From Sitta carolinensis (lineage: Eukaryota; Chordata; Aves; Passeriformes; Sittidae), in NCBI GenBank assembly GCA_032173965.1, contig CM063289.1, positions 30,732,690-30,796,689 on the forward strand: a stretch of DNA of 64,000 bases, given 5' to 3'. The notes beneath the pieces were generated by a model. The model saw only the letters and a program-made list of their open reading frames with translations, ran no database searches and had not been told where the DNA came from. The position numbers and the translations under genes were made by a program. Shown here in pieces: positions 45,858 to 57,997 of the stretch (the first letter of the stretch is position 1; the number at the start of each line of letters is the position of its first letter).

Positions 45858-46734
45858 CCAGAGCAGAGGAAGAGCAGGCAGAGCCCAGCAGCTCCTGGAG
45901 TGCCCCTGGCAGAGCTGGGCTGGTGTGCAGGACCCTGTGTGCCCTGGGCAGCCAGCACAGCCAGCCCCAGCTCCTCAGATTAAAGCAGAGCTTGAAGCCA
46001 GGCTGGGCTCAAAGAGGTAAAACCAGGAATGTCCTGGGTGTAGGGATACTGGCACGACATCCCTGGGAAATTGGGGATTGGAATTGGAAATTGGAATTGG
46101 GAATTTCTGCCCAGCTCTAAATCCACCAGTGTCCGACCCCTGATTGACCTCCCAGCCTGAATCTGCCGGCGAAGGAATTTTCACTCCTGTCCAAACTAAA
46201 CTGCCCTGGGGCACCAGGGAAAGGCTCTGACAGCTCTGCCGGGGTGGGGAGGGGGAAAAGGGGCTGCAGGAGTCTCCAGCACCCTGTCATGGGGACAGGT
46301 AAAGCCTGATGCTCTCCTTAAAATCAGTTCTGGGGGCGGTGAGCCGGATCTAGGGCTGGGAACAGCCCAGACACTCAGCAGCTGAGTGGGTTTAAATGAA
46401 GTGGGAGAATAAACCCCACGGATTTGTAGCTGCAGCTTTAATCCTCACAAGGGAAAACTCTGGAGAATACAAGCACTAAAGACAGCTGGGCCAAGGGGGT
46501 GAGGTTAAATGTCAAGGAGGTTTTACCAGAAACACAGAGATTGTGTCTGGAAACTCCCTTGTGATCCCCGGCAGAACAGAGCTGGCTGAGAAAACCTCTT
46601 ATCAAAATGGGAAACCACCCCATGAAAGGCTCCCCAGCACAAGGAGGCAAATTACAGGGAACAAAAGGAACTGGCTGCAGAAAGGCCCAGCCTGGGAATG
46701 GCAGCTCAGAGAGGGAACCAAATCCCAGGGAAGG
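45858..46734. other. Unique intronic sequence
   Basis: GC-moderate, with a short local repetition GGAATTGGAAATTGGAATTGG at about 46,079-46,100. No exon recognised. Confidence 0.4.
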
Positions 46735-46830
46735 CTCTCCTGATCCCAGAGATCTCAGACTCACTGAGGCTGGAAGAGACCTCCACGATCCTCGAGTCCA
46801 AGTTAAGCACCACCATGCCCACTAAGCCAC
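46735..46830 (-). mobile_element. CR1 tail, minus orientation
   Basis: CACTGAGGCTGGAAGAGACC, then TCCACGATCCTCGAGTCCAA and CACCACCATGCCCACTAA, are the complement of a CR1 3' end. Confidence 0.65.
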
Positions 46831-47714
46831 ACAGTGAAGAAATAGAGAGAAATGGGAGCCCCTCTGCTCACAGAGAGATTCAGCGTGGACACAAACCTAT
46901 TTTTGCCTCAGTTTTGTCACAAGCTGGAACCCTGGCATTCTGCATAAAAATATGGAAATGGAAATTGCCAGACCAAAGTTAAAGCAAAATTCAATCAGCT
47001 CAGGAGGCTGAGGTCAGAGGGATTTAAATATGTTTGCACATAAAATTGTCAAAACAACAGTAAATTCCTAGGCAGGGGAGGACAGCAGGACTGAGAATTA
47101 CAGACGTGCTCGAGGAGGGCAGGACCCACAGCTGCAGCCTCCTGACACCCAAGGCTTGGGAAAAATATGAGCTGGAAGGGGCTATTAGAGGATTCAGGCA
47201 GGTAAAAACAAGCAAGCAAATAAACCCTGACTTTTAGTTTACCAGAGGCCAATTACTCGTAATTATTTGCCCAGCAGATCTCCTCGTGTGTGCTTAGGCA
47301 GGCAGCGATTCCTCAGCCCCTGCTTGCCCGAGCAAAGGGAACAGAGGGAGAGCAGGAAATCAGATTCCTCCTGAACTGCAGCAGGGATCTGCTCCTCTCC
47401 AGCCTGGCTGTGCTCCTGGGATAAAGCCCAGCTCCGGGGAGGAGGGCACTGGGTGAGTTTGGGCAGGGATAACCCGAGGGAGCAGCAGGAGGGGTCCAGG
47501 CTCAGCTTCCATCCCCAGAGCCCACGGGGAGCTCAGCCAAAGGGGGAGCAGAGAGCCTGGACTGTGCCTGGGCCAGCAGGGGAGAGCCTCTGCTCCAAAC
47601 GATGCCTTTGGGCTTGGATCTTGTGTTTGCAGACCCTGCACTGCCCTGGGGTGGGACTGAGCTCCAAGGAAAGTGTCAGTGAGTTCTGCTCACAGCTCAG
47701 GAAACAGAACAATC
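46831..47714. other. Unique intronic sequence
   Basis: No recognisable exon, RNA gene or repeat. GC content rises toward the array at the right. Confidence 0.4.
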
Positions 47715-48314
47715 CTGTCCAGAACCAGAACCAAGGGCACAGAACAATCCAGAACCAGGGGCACAGAACAATCCAGAACCAAGGGCACAGAACAATCCAG
47801 AACCAGGGGCACAGAACAATCCAGAACCAAGGGCACAGAACAATCCAGAGCCAAGGGCACAGAACAATCCTGTCCAGAGCCAGGGGCACAGAACAATCCA
47901 GAGCCAGGGGCACAGAACAATCCAGAACCAAGGGCACAGAACAATCCTGTCCAGAGCCAGGGGCACAGAACAATCCAGAGCCAGGGGCACAGAACAATCC
48001 AGAACCAAGGGCACAGAACAATCCAGAGCCAAGGGCACAGAACAATCCTGTCCAGAGCCAGGGGCACAGAACAATCCAGAGCCAGGGCACAGAACAATCC
48101 AGAACCAAGGGCACAGAACAATCCTGTCCAGAGCCAGGGGCACAGAACAATCCAGAGCCAGGGGCACAGAACAATCCTGTCCAGAACCAAGGGCACAGAA
48201 CAATCCAGAACCAAGGGCACAGAACAATCCAGAGCCAAGGGCACAGAACAATCCAGAACCAGGGGCACAGAACAATCCAGAACCAAGGGCACAGAACAAT
48301 CCTTTTCCAGCCCA
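47715..48314 (+). repeat. 24-bp minisatellite, about 24 copies
   Basis: Unit CAGAACCAAGGGCACAGAAC plus AATC, alternating AGAACC/AGAGCC and AAGGG/AGGGG. Five or so units carry an extra TGTCC. Because 24 is a multiple of three, the array is open in several frames on both strands and gives periodic peptides such as NQGHRTIQ. Neither flank has gene structure, so this is not called coding. Confidence 0.95.
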
Positions 48315-50308
48315 GAACCAAGGACACAAATCTGCAGCTTTGGGCTCCAATGTGCAAACAGCAGAGAACTGAGGGGAGAATCTGGGAGGGTGGGACTGCA
48401 TCCCCTGGGGCTGGGATGGGACAATTGACCCACTGTGGGAATGGACCAAAACTGATAAAAGTGTGAAACTCCTGCCTGGGATCCATGTTGGGTCCATCCT
48501 GGGTCCATCTTGGATCCATCCTGGCTGTAGCCCTGGCCAGGCTCTTGCTCTGCCCAAGGGGCATCCTGTGAATGCCTTTCCATGAATCCCAACTTTAATA
48601 AATCCCTGCTTTATTCCTGTAACCCTGCCCAGCCCCTGCTCCTGGTGGACATCCACACCCCCCAGCAGGAGCCCAGTGCCTGCTCCAGCTCCCAGCAGAG
48701 CCAGCAGCAGCCTGGGCACTGCCCACAGCATTCCCAGCATTCCCATTTATCCCACCACGCTGCCCCTGCTCCTCTCCAGTTCTCAGAGCCCCCTCCCAGC
48801 CCGAGCTCAGCACCAGCCCACCCCCAGGACCAGGCCTACAGTTAAAGCCATAAATCCCATTTTTTGTTACAATGGTCCCTCCTTTTATCCCCTGCAGCCG
48901 GTCCCAAACCAAACTGCTGTGCTGTTAGAGGGACACCAGGTTCTAAACCTGAGAAATGTGCTGTATTGTGAGTAAAGCCACACTCAGTTTCTGCTCTGGG
49001 GGATAAAAAGCAGCGCTGAGATGAATTCTCAGTGTTCCTCTCTGTCCCAGTGGCAGCAAAGCCCAGATGTTCTCCAAGGAACACAAACTCTGGGATGTGT
49101 CCCCGCTTCCTGCAGCCCCTCAGGGGTGACTTTGGGCGCTCACTGCTCCTCAGGGAGGTCTGGGCTGGGCAGCAGGAGGGCTCTGGGCACTGCCCAGGAA
49201 TGTTCTGGGTGCATTCCCAAAGCTGCCAGGGCTCCAGCAGCTCCCCAGGCTTTGTCCTGAGCAGAGCACTGCCGGTTGCAGAGGGCAGGGAGCTCCTCTC
49301 ATTTCCACCTGCAGCACCACAACTGCTTGGCTTTGATATTTTGACTGGGGGGAATCAATAACTGGACAAAAACACGACTGGCAGTTAAATACCAGCTCAT
49401 TAGTTAATTAAAAAAATGCTCATAACTGCTTCAATTTATGACCTTTCATAATTAACTGGGTTTATTTAAGCTAATCTCCCCCAGGCTTCATCAGCTTTGT
49501 TAAAGATTAATGATTTATTGTGAAATAGAGGTCTTTAAGCCTAGGGAAGCCAGAGCCTGCTTGAGTACCACAAAAAAAAAAAAAAAAAAAAATGGAAAAA
49601 ACACTTCATAATAAATCTTTTGGATGGAAACTGTGAGTGGATGGGGCAGAGACGTGACCTTAATTTATTCTGTGTCTTTCTCTCACCCTTAATATTTTGC
49701 AATTACAATTAGAGCTTTTCTGCAGGTTTGAGTTATTATGCCTTAATTGCCTCGTAATGGTTTATTTTATTTAAATGGTTTATTCTTTTATTACAGGATG
49801 ATAAATATTTAATAGCTCTACACCGGTGAGACGTTAAAAAAATAATAATTGTCAACTTGAAGTTTGAGGCCTGAAATTGCCAGGGAGTTTTCTCACTCCA
49901 TCCCCTGGCAGCTCCACACCTCCTGCTGATTGTCTTGCTTGATAGCAGGGGCTTCTCAATAAATATTCAGATATTTTCCAGGCTGTAGAAAACCCCATTA
50001 TTGACACCTTTTCGTGCCCTCTTGTAAAAGAAGTCCAATGGAAGGTAATTTTTCAGAGCCTCCAGGTTTGTGGATTCCAGCCCGAGTCCCAGACTCGTCC
50101 TCAGCTGGCAGCACTGTGGGATGAATTTCAAATTTGACTTAAATTCAGATGGAATTTGGTTTCCTTATGGAAAGGCAGAGAAAGATGCTAAACACATTGT
50201 TTTAGTGCCCCAGTCTACCAGAAGCTTTTTTATTTGTTTATTTTTTAATAAGTTCCAGAGTGAACCATCATGTTTTATGTAGGATGAGCGATTCTACAGT
50301 GTGAAAAA
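48315..50308. other. Unique intronic sequence with AT-rich island
   Basis: A brief run of 14-bp words (GGGTCCATCCT, TTGGATCCATCC) lies at about 48,477-48,527. The part at 49,350-50,060 is AT-rich with TTAGTTAATTAAA and CATAATTAACTGG words and is a conserved non-coding candidate. An A run of 21 lies at 49,571-49,591. No exon recognised. Confidence 0.4.
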
Positions 50309-50339
50309 ATTAATTTAATTTAATTTAATTTAATTTAAA
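50309..50339 (+). repeat. (TTTAA)n microsatellite
   Basis: Six uninterrupted pentamers. Confidence 0.97.
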
Positions 50340-50959
50340 TGTGAGGGGCGGTGTTATGTGTGTGTGTGTGACCCAGCAACAGACAAATTTATATTCTAAT
50401 TCAAAACACTCAAAATAATATTTTAATTAAAGGTCACACATTTGATTCTCTTGGCAGTAAGAATATGCAGTTTCCATCCTCCCTCTCACAACAATTTCAC
50501 ATCTATAGACACTGGTATATGCTTAAGGCTTTACCTTTTGCCTGTATTTTGAATAAATGAATAAATCAGGGAACTCTGTCCTCAGCAAGTGGATGCTGCC
50601 AAAAGCAGCCATTCCTTTGCAGGCCACTTTTGGAGTATCACAAAAACACCCCCAGTATTAATATCATTAAAGTATTATCAATTAAAATATCAATAAAGTG
50701 AGGGCACAGCTCTGCATCAGCATTTACAGCACTAACAAAGGAAAAGTGCAGTACAGGGAGGAAAAAAAAAATCACCTCAGTTAATTGTGGATTTGAGAAA
50801 TAAATGTGAGCAGAGAGATCTTTATGAGCAGTCTGGAAAATGAGGGGCAATGAGGGGCACGACCTGCAGGTCTGGGGAGGGCAGCAGGGAAGGGGAACAG
50901 GGAGAGTCTAGAAATATAAATGCTCAGCAGAAGGGGCTCCAGGAATGAGAGCAAGGTTG

Positions 50960-51385
50960 GATAGAAAAGAACAAAAGATATCTAAAAATAAAGATATTGC
51001 TGAGCTGGTTGGGATGGGCTGGGAAGAGATTTCATGGCTGAGGGCAAAGGATGAGTGTCCACAAACAAAAATGTTTGTACCAAGGAAAGAGAAATCTCCA
51101 AAAGCACAATCAAACTGAAAACATGGTTTTACCAAATGAGAAGAATTCTCCACTGCAGAAAAACAGAGAAGTTTGGATTTAGAAGAACAAAAGATGGCTG
51201 AAAATAAAGATATTGCTGAGCTGGTTGGGATGGGCTGGAAGAGATTTCATGGCTGAGAGCAAAGGATAAATTGGCTACAAACAAAAGCAGGTTTGTACCA
51301 AGGAAAGAGAAATCTCAATAAGCACAATCAAACAGAAAACGTGGTTTTACCAAGTCAGAAAAATTTTCCACTGCAGAAAAACAGA
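50960..51385 (+). repeat. 215-bp tandem duplication
   Basis: The block at about 50,968-51,170 recurs at about 51,183-51,383 with a few changes. Shared landmarks include AAAGATATTGCTGAGCTGGT, AGATTTCATGGCTGAG and CAAGGAAAGAGAAATCTC. It lies just left of an LTR and may be retroviral, but the family is not recognised. Confidence 0.85.
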
Positions 51386-51737
51386 AAAACAAGTTTTAAT
51401 CTTAGAACACGATGTGCTACCTGCTGGGGTTGGTCAGTTCGTGCCATAATCTGGGAATATCAGGAGTTGGGGTGGGCTGGAGGTGATGGCAAAGGGATTG
51501 GGGGCGTGGATTAAGATATCCAGCAGTGAGGAATATCTGCTCTCCAATGAAATCTCCAGTGCAAGCAGAGCAGAGGGGGCTCAGGCAGCCTCAGGCTGGA
51601 GCTGGCAGATTTTAGACCTGGCTTTAACCCACAGCCCCACATTGCTGTGACCTCTCCCCTGCAATAATCCCAGTTTTGGGGAGCATCTCAAGCCCCACAT
51701 CTCTCCTCTCAGGCCTGAAAGCAGACTGCAGAGGAGA

Positions 51738-52330
51738 GTGAGAAATGAGTGCCCAGAGAGCTCCCAAAACCTGGAGCACCCAGGCTCAGAGATGGACACA
51801 AATTCTGACCTGACCTTGGGGAAGGCTCGAGATTTAGAACAGCAAAATTGGCACTTGCAGGTTAAACAGAAACAGGTTTCAAGAAAGCAGAAACTTGCTT
51901 AAATATATAAACTTAAATATATAAACTTAAATATATAAACTGCCTTATATCAGCAAATAAATGTGTTAATTAAGGTATTATAAAGTCCTGAAGTTTGGTC
52001 ACAGAACCTGTTCTGGAGTTGGTAAGAGCAAAGGTGCAGCAGGGAGTTTTTGTAGGATTACAGGAGTGGATAAAGGGAAGCATGGCAGTGGAAACACAGC
52101 CAGCCCAGCAATTAAAGATTGGCTGATGAGGAGGCCAGAGAGCTTTGTGGCAGGACTTGATTGGATCAGAGGTTTATAAAAGACATTGTAAACAGAATTA
52201 AGGCAGTTTTTCTGGTGTCCTGGCCCTGGATGTAACACCCTAAAGGTCTGCCCTTCCTCTGAGGGTGATTTTGTAATAAACCATCCTTTAATCCCCACAC
52301 CAGCCCAGCCCTCTGCTCTGGACCCCCAAG
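51738..52330 (+). mobile_element. LTR-like element C, copy 1
   Basis: The element has, in order, two GATTGG boxes (about 52,116 and 52,159), a TATA box (TATAAAAG at 52,175-52,182) and a poly(A) signal (AATAAA at 52,275-52,280). This is the U3-R layout of a retroviral LTR on the plus strand. The left boundary is set by the start of similarity to 61,008-61,466. The right end is approximate. Compared with copy 2 it has gained three copies of an AAATATATAAACTT-type unit at 51,900-51,942. No adjoining gag, pol or env frame is visible. Confidence 0.75.
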
Positions 52331-52904
52331 AGAGGGGAAGGCATCTCTTTGCTCATGGAAAAGAAAAAATAATTTTGGTTTAGCCCTGCTCTGAGCAGGA
52401 GGGCAGAGATCCAGGGCAGCTGCTCCTGAGCCTGGGCTGGCAGAGCCAGGGGAAGCACGGAGAGGAACCCACTGGATTTGGACATTTGGATGTGCCCTCA
52501 TCACCAACAGCATCGAAAAAAACCTGTGCTTTGATTTGTTATTCCAGCTACAGTGTTCCAAATCATAAACAATGTTTGCTCACTAGTCCTCATTCCCCAT
52601 TTCAGATTTTTCCCAGGGAAAACTGCTGCTTTAATGACTTTCACAGCTGTAAAAATCATTAAAGGGACCATAACAAAATGAAGAAAAAGTGACAAAGTTG
52701 GCTGTGTCCTCTGAGCTTGGTCTTTCATTCATATGGATAAATGGAAGCTCATGAATTATGCAGACCTGGAAATCTGTTAGCATTTTCCTGCTCAGAAACA
52801 TATGATTAGCTCTGCTCGGGCTGCCAGTAATGGTATTCCTGTTCTCAGAGGTCACTCTTGAAACCTGCACAGCTGGAGCTGCACTTGTGGAAATAAATAC
52901 AGTA
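52331..52904. other. Unique intronic sequence
   Basis: GC-moderate then AT-rich. No exon recognised. Confidence 0.35.
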
Positions 52905-53478
52905 AAATACACACTGGGGTGGGCAAAATACACCTTAGAGGTGTGCAAAATAGACATTGGGGTGGGCAAAATACACACTGGGGTGGGCAAAATACACCTT
53001 GGGGTGTGCAAAATACACCTTGAGTGGAGGCAAAATACACCTTGAGGTGCAAAATACACCTTGGGGTGTGTAAAATAGACATTGGGGTGGGCAAAATACA
53101 CCTTAGAGGAGTGCTAAATACACCTTGGGGTGGGCAAAATACACCTTGAGGTGCAAAATTCACCTTGGAGTGTGTAAAATAGACATTGGAGTGGGCAAAA
53201 TAGGCATTGGAGATGTGCAAAATAGACATTGGGGTGGGCAAAATACACCTTGGGGTGTGCAAAATAGACATTGGGGTGTGCAAAATACACACTGGGGTGT
53301 GCAAAATATACCTTAGAGGAGTGCTAAATACACCTTGGGGTGTGCAAAATGCACCTTGAGGTGCAAAATACACCTTGAGATGTGCAAAATACACCTTGGA
53401 GGAATGCTAAATGCACATTGAGGTGTGCAAAATACACACTGGAGGAGTGCAAAATACACTCTGGGGGGTGCAAACACA
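52905..53478 (+). repeat. 20-bp minisatellite, about 28 copies
   Basis: Units of GGGTGTGCAAAATACACCTT and GTGGGCAAAATAGACATTGG, with AGAGGAGTGCTAAATACACC variants. The internal word CAAAATACAC/CAAAATAGAC is almost constant. Confidence 0.95.
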
Positions 53479-53619
53479 CCTTGGAGATGCAGCAGGGCAC
53501 ACCTGGGAAGGGGCAGGTGCTGGGGCACAGGAGACTCGTCTGCCACTGACCCAGGGAAGTGCTGGAACCCCCCTGCCATGGGAACACAGGGCTCAGGACA
53601 AGTCCCAGCTGCTGCAGGG

Positions 53620-53860
53620 GAGCCAGCAGCTCACACCGGCCCAAACTGGGCTGGCAGGGACCCCAAATCCCACCCAGAGCCCCCCCTGCCCTGGCAGGGA
53701 CCCCTGCCACTGTCCCAGGGGCTCCAGTGTCCACCTGGCCAGGGCACTGCAGGGATCCAGGGGCAGCCACAGCTGCTCTGGGAATTCCATCCCTGCCCAC
53801 CCTCCCAGGGAACAATTGCTGCCCACCATCCCATCCAGCCCTGCCCTCGGGCAGTGGGAA
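53620..53860 (-). mobile_element. CR1 LINE 3'-end fragment, minus orientation
   Basis: The complement carries, in CR1 order, GGGTGGGATTTGGGGTCCCT, GGCAGGGGTCCCTGCCAGGG and GGCTGCCCCTGGATCCCTGC. It lies in the same orientation as NEGR1. Confidence 0.8.
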
Positions 53861-54211
53861 CTCCTCAGTGCCTTTCCAGGAGGATCCTGCCTGAGGTACC
53901 CGGGAGCAGCAGCTGGGATGTGGGGAGCTGACTGGGCAGCGTTCCCCCGACCTTCGGGTCCCAGAGCCCCGGGGTTTGTGCTCCATTTGTGGGATGGTCC
54001 CAGTGGGATTGGGCTCCTCGTGCCTTGGGGCAGCCCGGGGGGCTGGGGGATCTCAGATTTCCTGACCCCAGCACCTCCTGGAGGGGTCCCTGGGGGAGAG
54101 GCTGCTGCTGCTGCAGCTCTGCAATACAGGTGATGCTCGAGGTTTTAGCTTTCATATTTTATAGATTCTGGGCTGTTTTGGTGGGTAGTTCTGGGTTTCA
54201 TATCAGGGGCT

Positions 54212-54558
54212 ACTGAGCTCTGTTCACAGAGCAGGGAGACAAAACAATTCCTGCTCCAGCTTGGCACCAAGGACAACTTTCAATCCCAGGAACAAACCCA
54301 AGGGTGAAGTGGGAAGGGAAACCCAGGAGGCTGGAGCTCCATGGGCTGGAGCTGGAATTGCACAATGAACTCCAATGTGCTGCTGGAGCAGAACTGATCC
54401 CAGTGTGACCCTCGTGCTCAGCCCCCATTGTGGGACCAGGCTGGGCTCACCTTGGCTGGCACCAGGGAGGGTTTAATAAATCATAAATCATAAATCATAA
54501 ATAATCAATCCCAGCTTTACCCCTGGGCTCTGCTGGGCTCTGTCCCAGCTCAGCCTCA
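54212..54558 (-). mobile_element. Dispersed repeat B, copy 1
   Basis: A block of about 345 bp whose reverse complement is present at 57,998-58,334 with high similarity. Shared landmarks are ACAACTTTCAATCCCAGGAA, a run of AAATCAT words (54,478-54,503) and GGCTCTGTCCCAGCTCAGCC. It is probably an LTR or other dispersed element. The family is not recognised. Confidence 0.75.
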
Positions 54559-54689
54559 CAGGTGTGGACCCCCCTGCCCAGGACAGCAGCCCCTTCCCCA
54601 GGGCTCTCCCTCTGCTCCCTGGATCCCCCATGCCCAGAGGGAGCCCCATTCCCACTCCCCTGGCACGGCTCGGGCACACGGATCCTCTT

Positions 54690-54930
54690 CAAGGGCTCTG
54701 CTATTTGCTTTCACTGGCACAGCAATTTGTGAATAACTTATTTAGTAATTACCGTGTAATTATAGCTCTGCTGATCCCTGACGAGCCGAAACCCGCAGAC
54801 AATGCCTATCAAATGAATCATTACAATCTCTATAAATTACACAGGAGATGTGCCCATGTCATGATGAGATTCATGGAATAACTACAATTTCTGTGAAAGG
54901 AGATTAATTAAGATGGAGTTGGGGTTTAAG
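54690..54930. other. AT-rich conserved-element candidate
   Basis: Repeat-free, with closely spaced homeodomain-type words (TTTAGTAATTACC, GTAATTATAGC, AGATTAATTAAG) between GC-rich flanks. There is no long coding frame. By appearance it is one of the strongest regulatory candidates in the window, but conservation could not be tested. Confidence 0.4.
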
Positions 54931-55234
54931 AAGGAGCAGATTATCCTGCCCCCGTGCCCAGTGCTGGGGGCAGCTCTGGATGCTCAGCTGCCTCTGGCAC
55001 AGACGTGTCCTGGCAAACCCAGCAGGGATGGAGCCGGGCGTGGGCAGGGGAATGCACCTGGAAAACTCCCCAAGTGCCTCTGGAACCACACATCCCTCAG
55101 GCAGCACCCTGCTCTGCTACGAGCAGGAGCCGATCTTTGAACTCAGCGCTTGATTGAGATGCAAAAATTGAATTACCTTGATGAAGAAGCTGAAGAAATG
55201 CACAGAACTACCTCTGGCTGTAAAATTACATTTG

Positions 55235-55248
55235 AAAAAAAAAACAAA

Positions 55249-55286
<38 letters not shown>

Positions 55287-55296
55287 AAACAAAAAA
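55235..55296 (+). repeat. Long poly(A) run with CAAA interruptions
   Basis: About 60 bases that are almost all A, with AACAAACAAA at both ends and an uninterrupted stretch of more than 30 A in the middle. Confidence 0.95.
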
Positions 55297-57044
55297 ACCC
55301 AACAAACCCACGTTTATGTCTGCTTTGGTCCAGAGAAGCCACAGCCCGATCCTGACTGATTTCCCATTCCTGCAGGTTTTCCTCTCGCCCTTGCAGCACC
55401 CTGGAGAGCTCGGCGCCAGCCCCAGGAAAAGGGCCGGCCGAAAATGGGCGATTTATTGAGTAAATTAAAGCATCCTGACGGGGTGCAGTCACTCCATGAG
55501 GTTTGCTCCTTTCTTCCTCACATCCCCAGCAATTCAAATTTTTTCCTCCTTTCCCTTGGAGTGTAATTTTAACTGAATAAATTAACAGAATTTAAACGCT
55601 CCAGCTCTCGTGTTTGTGTTTTATTTTTGAACAAAGCTGGTAAATCTAAATGTTGCCAAGCCTAAAAAAAATCTGAGTATCAGGGCAATGTATAATAAAT
55701 GATCTCTACAGGAACAGCTCCTTTCCCCACAGGAAAATTCAGATCACTGCTGTAGGTGCTTCAAGGCTGGACATTTAAAAGCCAAGAAATCAGCTTTGTT
55801 ACTTTAGATAAGTGGGGGAAGATGGAAGTTTCTGAAAAATTCATCACAGGCCCTTTGCTGTGAATATTCTGATGTCACAAATCAAAGCCTCTGAGGCGTG
55901 GGAGAGCCCTGAGAAGAGGAGGCTTCTTTTGTGCCCAATTAATTGTTGTAAATCCGGATCCCCACACCTGAACCTGCAGGTGGAATTAAGGGAACAGTCA
56001 TTTTCGAGCCCCTTGATTTCCGAGGCTCGTTGAGGCTCCTCAGCATTTTGTCACTCCCGTGGTTCAGCACCGAGGTTAATTAGTGCCTGCAGTGTGGGCT
56101 CATCCAAAACCTCTTGTTTTTAAACCTCTGAAGTTATTTTTAGCTTTCTTGCAGCCAAAAAAAAAAAAAAAAATTAGAAAATTATTATTTTTTTCCCCTT
56201 CCTCTCTTCCTTCAGCTCGCCGAGTGTCCTCAGGAGCCCGCAGCAGCTCCCGGGAGGAGGCACTGGAATCTGGGGAATCACCACCCCTCGATTTTCTGAT
56301 AATCCCCAAATTACAAACACTTGACTCAGCAGAGAGAAGCACACAAAGTTTACAGGGAAATTCTTGGGTTTAAGCAAATGCTTTTGTCAATTAACCCAGA
56401 ATTTGTCCGGGAAATTATTTCAGGTTTTTTTTGGCATTTTCCAGCCTGATAGATTATTTGCTTAAATACCAAAGTCTGGGGTTTAAAATCTATTTTCTGA
56501 TCTCTCTGAAAACTCAGAATATCCTTGATCAATACCTAATTCCTTTGTAAAGCCCCCTGAGCTTTGCTCAACAACTTGATATGAAAATAAGTTCTGCACT
56601 TAATAACCTTCTAATGCAGGAGTGCTTTGTGCTGGGTTTGAAATTCCTCCCTGATCAGAGTAAGTGACTCTCTCCTGGGCCTGAGTTATGAGAAAACTTC
56701 CTAATGTACCTGCTCAGGCTGGCCAAAATTCCAATAACCCACTTTTCCTGCCCGGGGTAGACAGTAATTGCCTTCAATCCCTTCACTTGGGATTTTCCAT
56801 CCTCTCATTCCCACCTCCCTTTTCTGAGCCTCCTCCCTCCTCCCCAAGTTTCGAGGCCAAGCTGAAGTTTGTGTTCCAGACTGAGCTGTAAAACACATTT
56901 ATATCATTATTTATAGCTCTGTTTATAGCACTGCCTGTTTTCATCCCATTTGTTACACAAGGTATCGCTTGGATTTTAATTTGTTTTTTATTTTTTTAGT
57001 TTACAGTGAGGTTTTTCTGCTCTGGCTATGGGGGCTTCTCCCCC
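55297..57044. other. Unique intronic sequence, mostly AT-rich
   Basis: Repeat-free except for an A run at 56,157-56,172. Several TAATTA-like words occur. No exon recognised on either strand. Confidence 0.4.
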
Positions 57045-57182
57045 TGAGTGGGGGGACAGAATTCCATGGATGTTCTGGAGTGTTTCAGTCAGGACAGGGG
57101 GGTCTGTGCAGGGCCAGGAGTTGATCAGTGATCACTGCAAGCCCCTCCCCACCCAGCACATTCCAGGATTTTCTGATCATTA
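57045..57182 (+). mobile_element. CR1 fragment, second tail subtype
   Basis: GGGTCTGTGCAGGGCCAGGA, then GTTGATCAGTGATCACTGCA and CACATTCCAGGATTTTCTGA, match the tail subtype seen at 34,880-35,010. Confidence 0.75.
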
Positions 57183-57189
57183 ACTGAGA

Positions 57190-57345
57190 TTGATTTATTT
57201 ATTGTAATTCGTATTATATCTATTTATTATAATAATATTGTAATAAATAAATAATGTATTTATTATAATATTATAATAAATAAATAAAATTTTATTATAA
57301 TAATATTATAATAAATAAATAATTATGTCTTTATTTATTTATTAT
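57190..57345. repeat. AT-rich simple repeat (ATAATATTATAATAAATAAA)
   Basis: Mixed TTTA, AATA and ATAAT words, almost free of G and C for 150 bp. Confidence 0.93.
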
Positions 57346-57997
57346 CTGATTTAACCAGGTGGGGAAGGAGATGAATCTGAGCCCCTTGGGCTGTGGGCAG
57401 CTGCAAAATTTGTGAATATAAACACGACTGGAACAAGCCAGAGCATGGGGGCAATTCCAGCAAGAACCCCCAGCAGACCCCTGGGCTTTTGGTTGATTTT
57501 TGGTTGATTTCTCCCTGATCCACTCTCAGGCCTTTAAATTTCTGCTAAATGTCAAGGAGAACCTCGTGTTCCTGGCCTTGCTCAAACGGGTTATTTCTGC
57601 CTCATCCCATCTCAGTCACTTATTGTCATATAATTCATAATAAAGCTCAAGCTGGAAAATGGATTTAGAGAAAATTCCTTCATAACTCTCGGTAATTGTT
57701 ACCTGGAGCAGCAGTTGGCATCCATATGGAAGGAGCTCAAACCCAACATTTAACAGAATTATTATGACTTACATAAATGGGGGATTTGGCCATTTATCTA
57801 ATTCTCTGTGAATATATGAATGCAGCTCTGCTCAGCAGTCTGTTCTGAGCCTGGCTCTGCTCAGCTGCTTTCCCCACGGGGCAGAGGAGCAGGAAGGTTT
57901 CCCTTGCTCTGGGAATGCCCCTGGGGCTGTGCCTGCAGTTCTCAGAGCTGGTTTTCCCCTGGGAACAGGAGTGTTCCAAAGCTCTGGCTGGATTGAT
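57346..57997. other. Unique intronic sequence
   Basis: No exon or known element recognised. AT-rich in the middle (57,600-57,830). Confidence 0.35.

Noticed and set aside
47453..48564. 337-349 codon open frames on both strands with 8-residue periodicity
   Set aside because: A 24-bp unit without stops yields periodic peptides in several frames. The flanks show no gene structure and the array has frame-changing TGTCC insertions.
51738..52330. Intact endogenous retrovirus
   Set aside because: Only LTR-type signals are visible. No gag, pol or env reading frame adjoins any of the LTR copies in the window.
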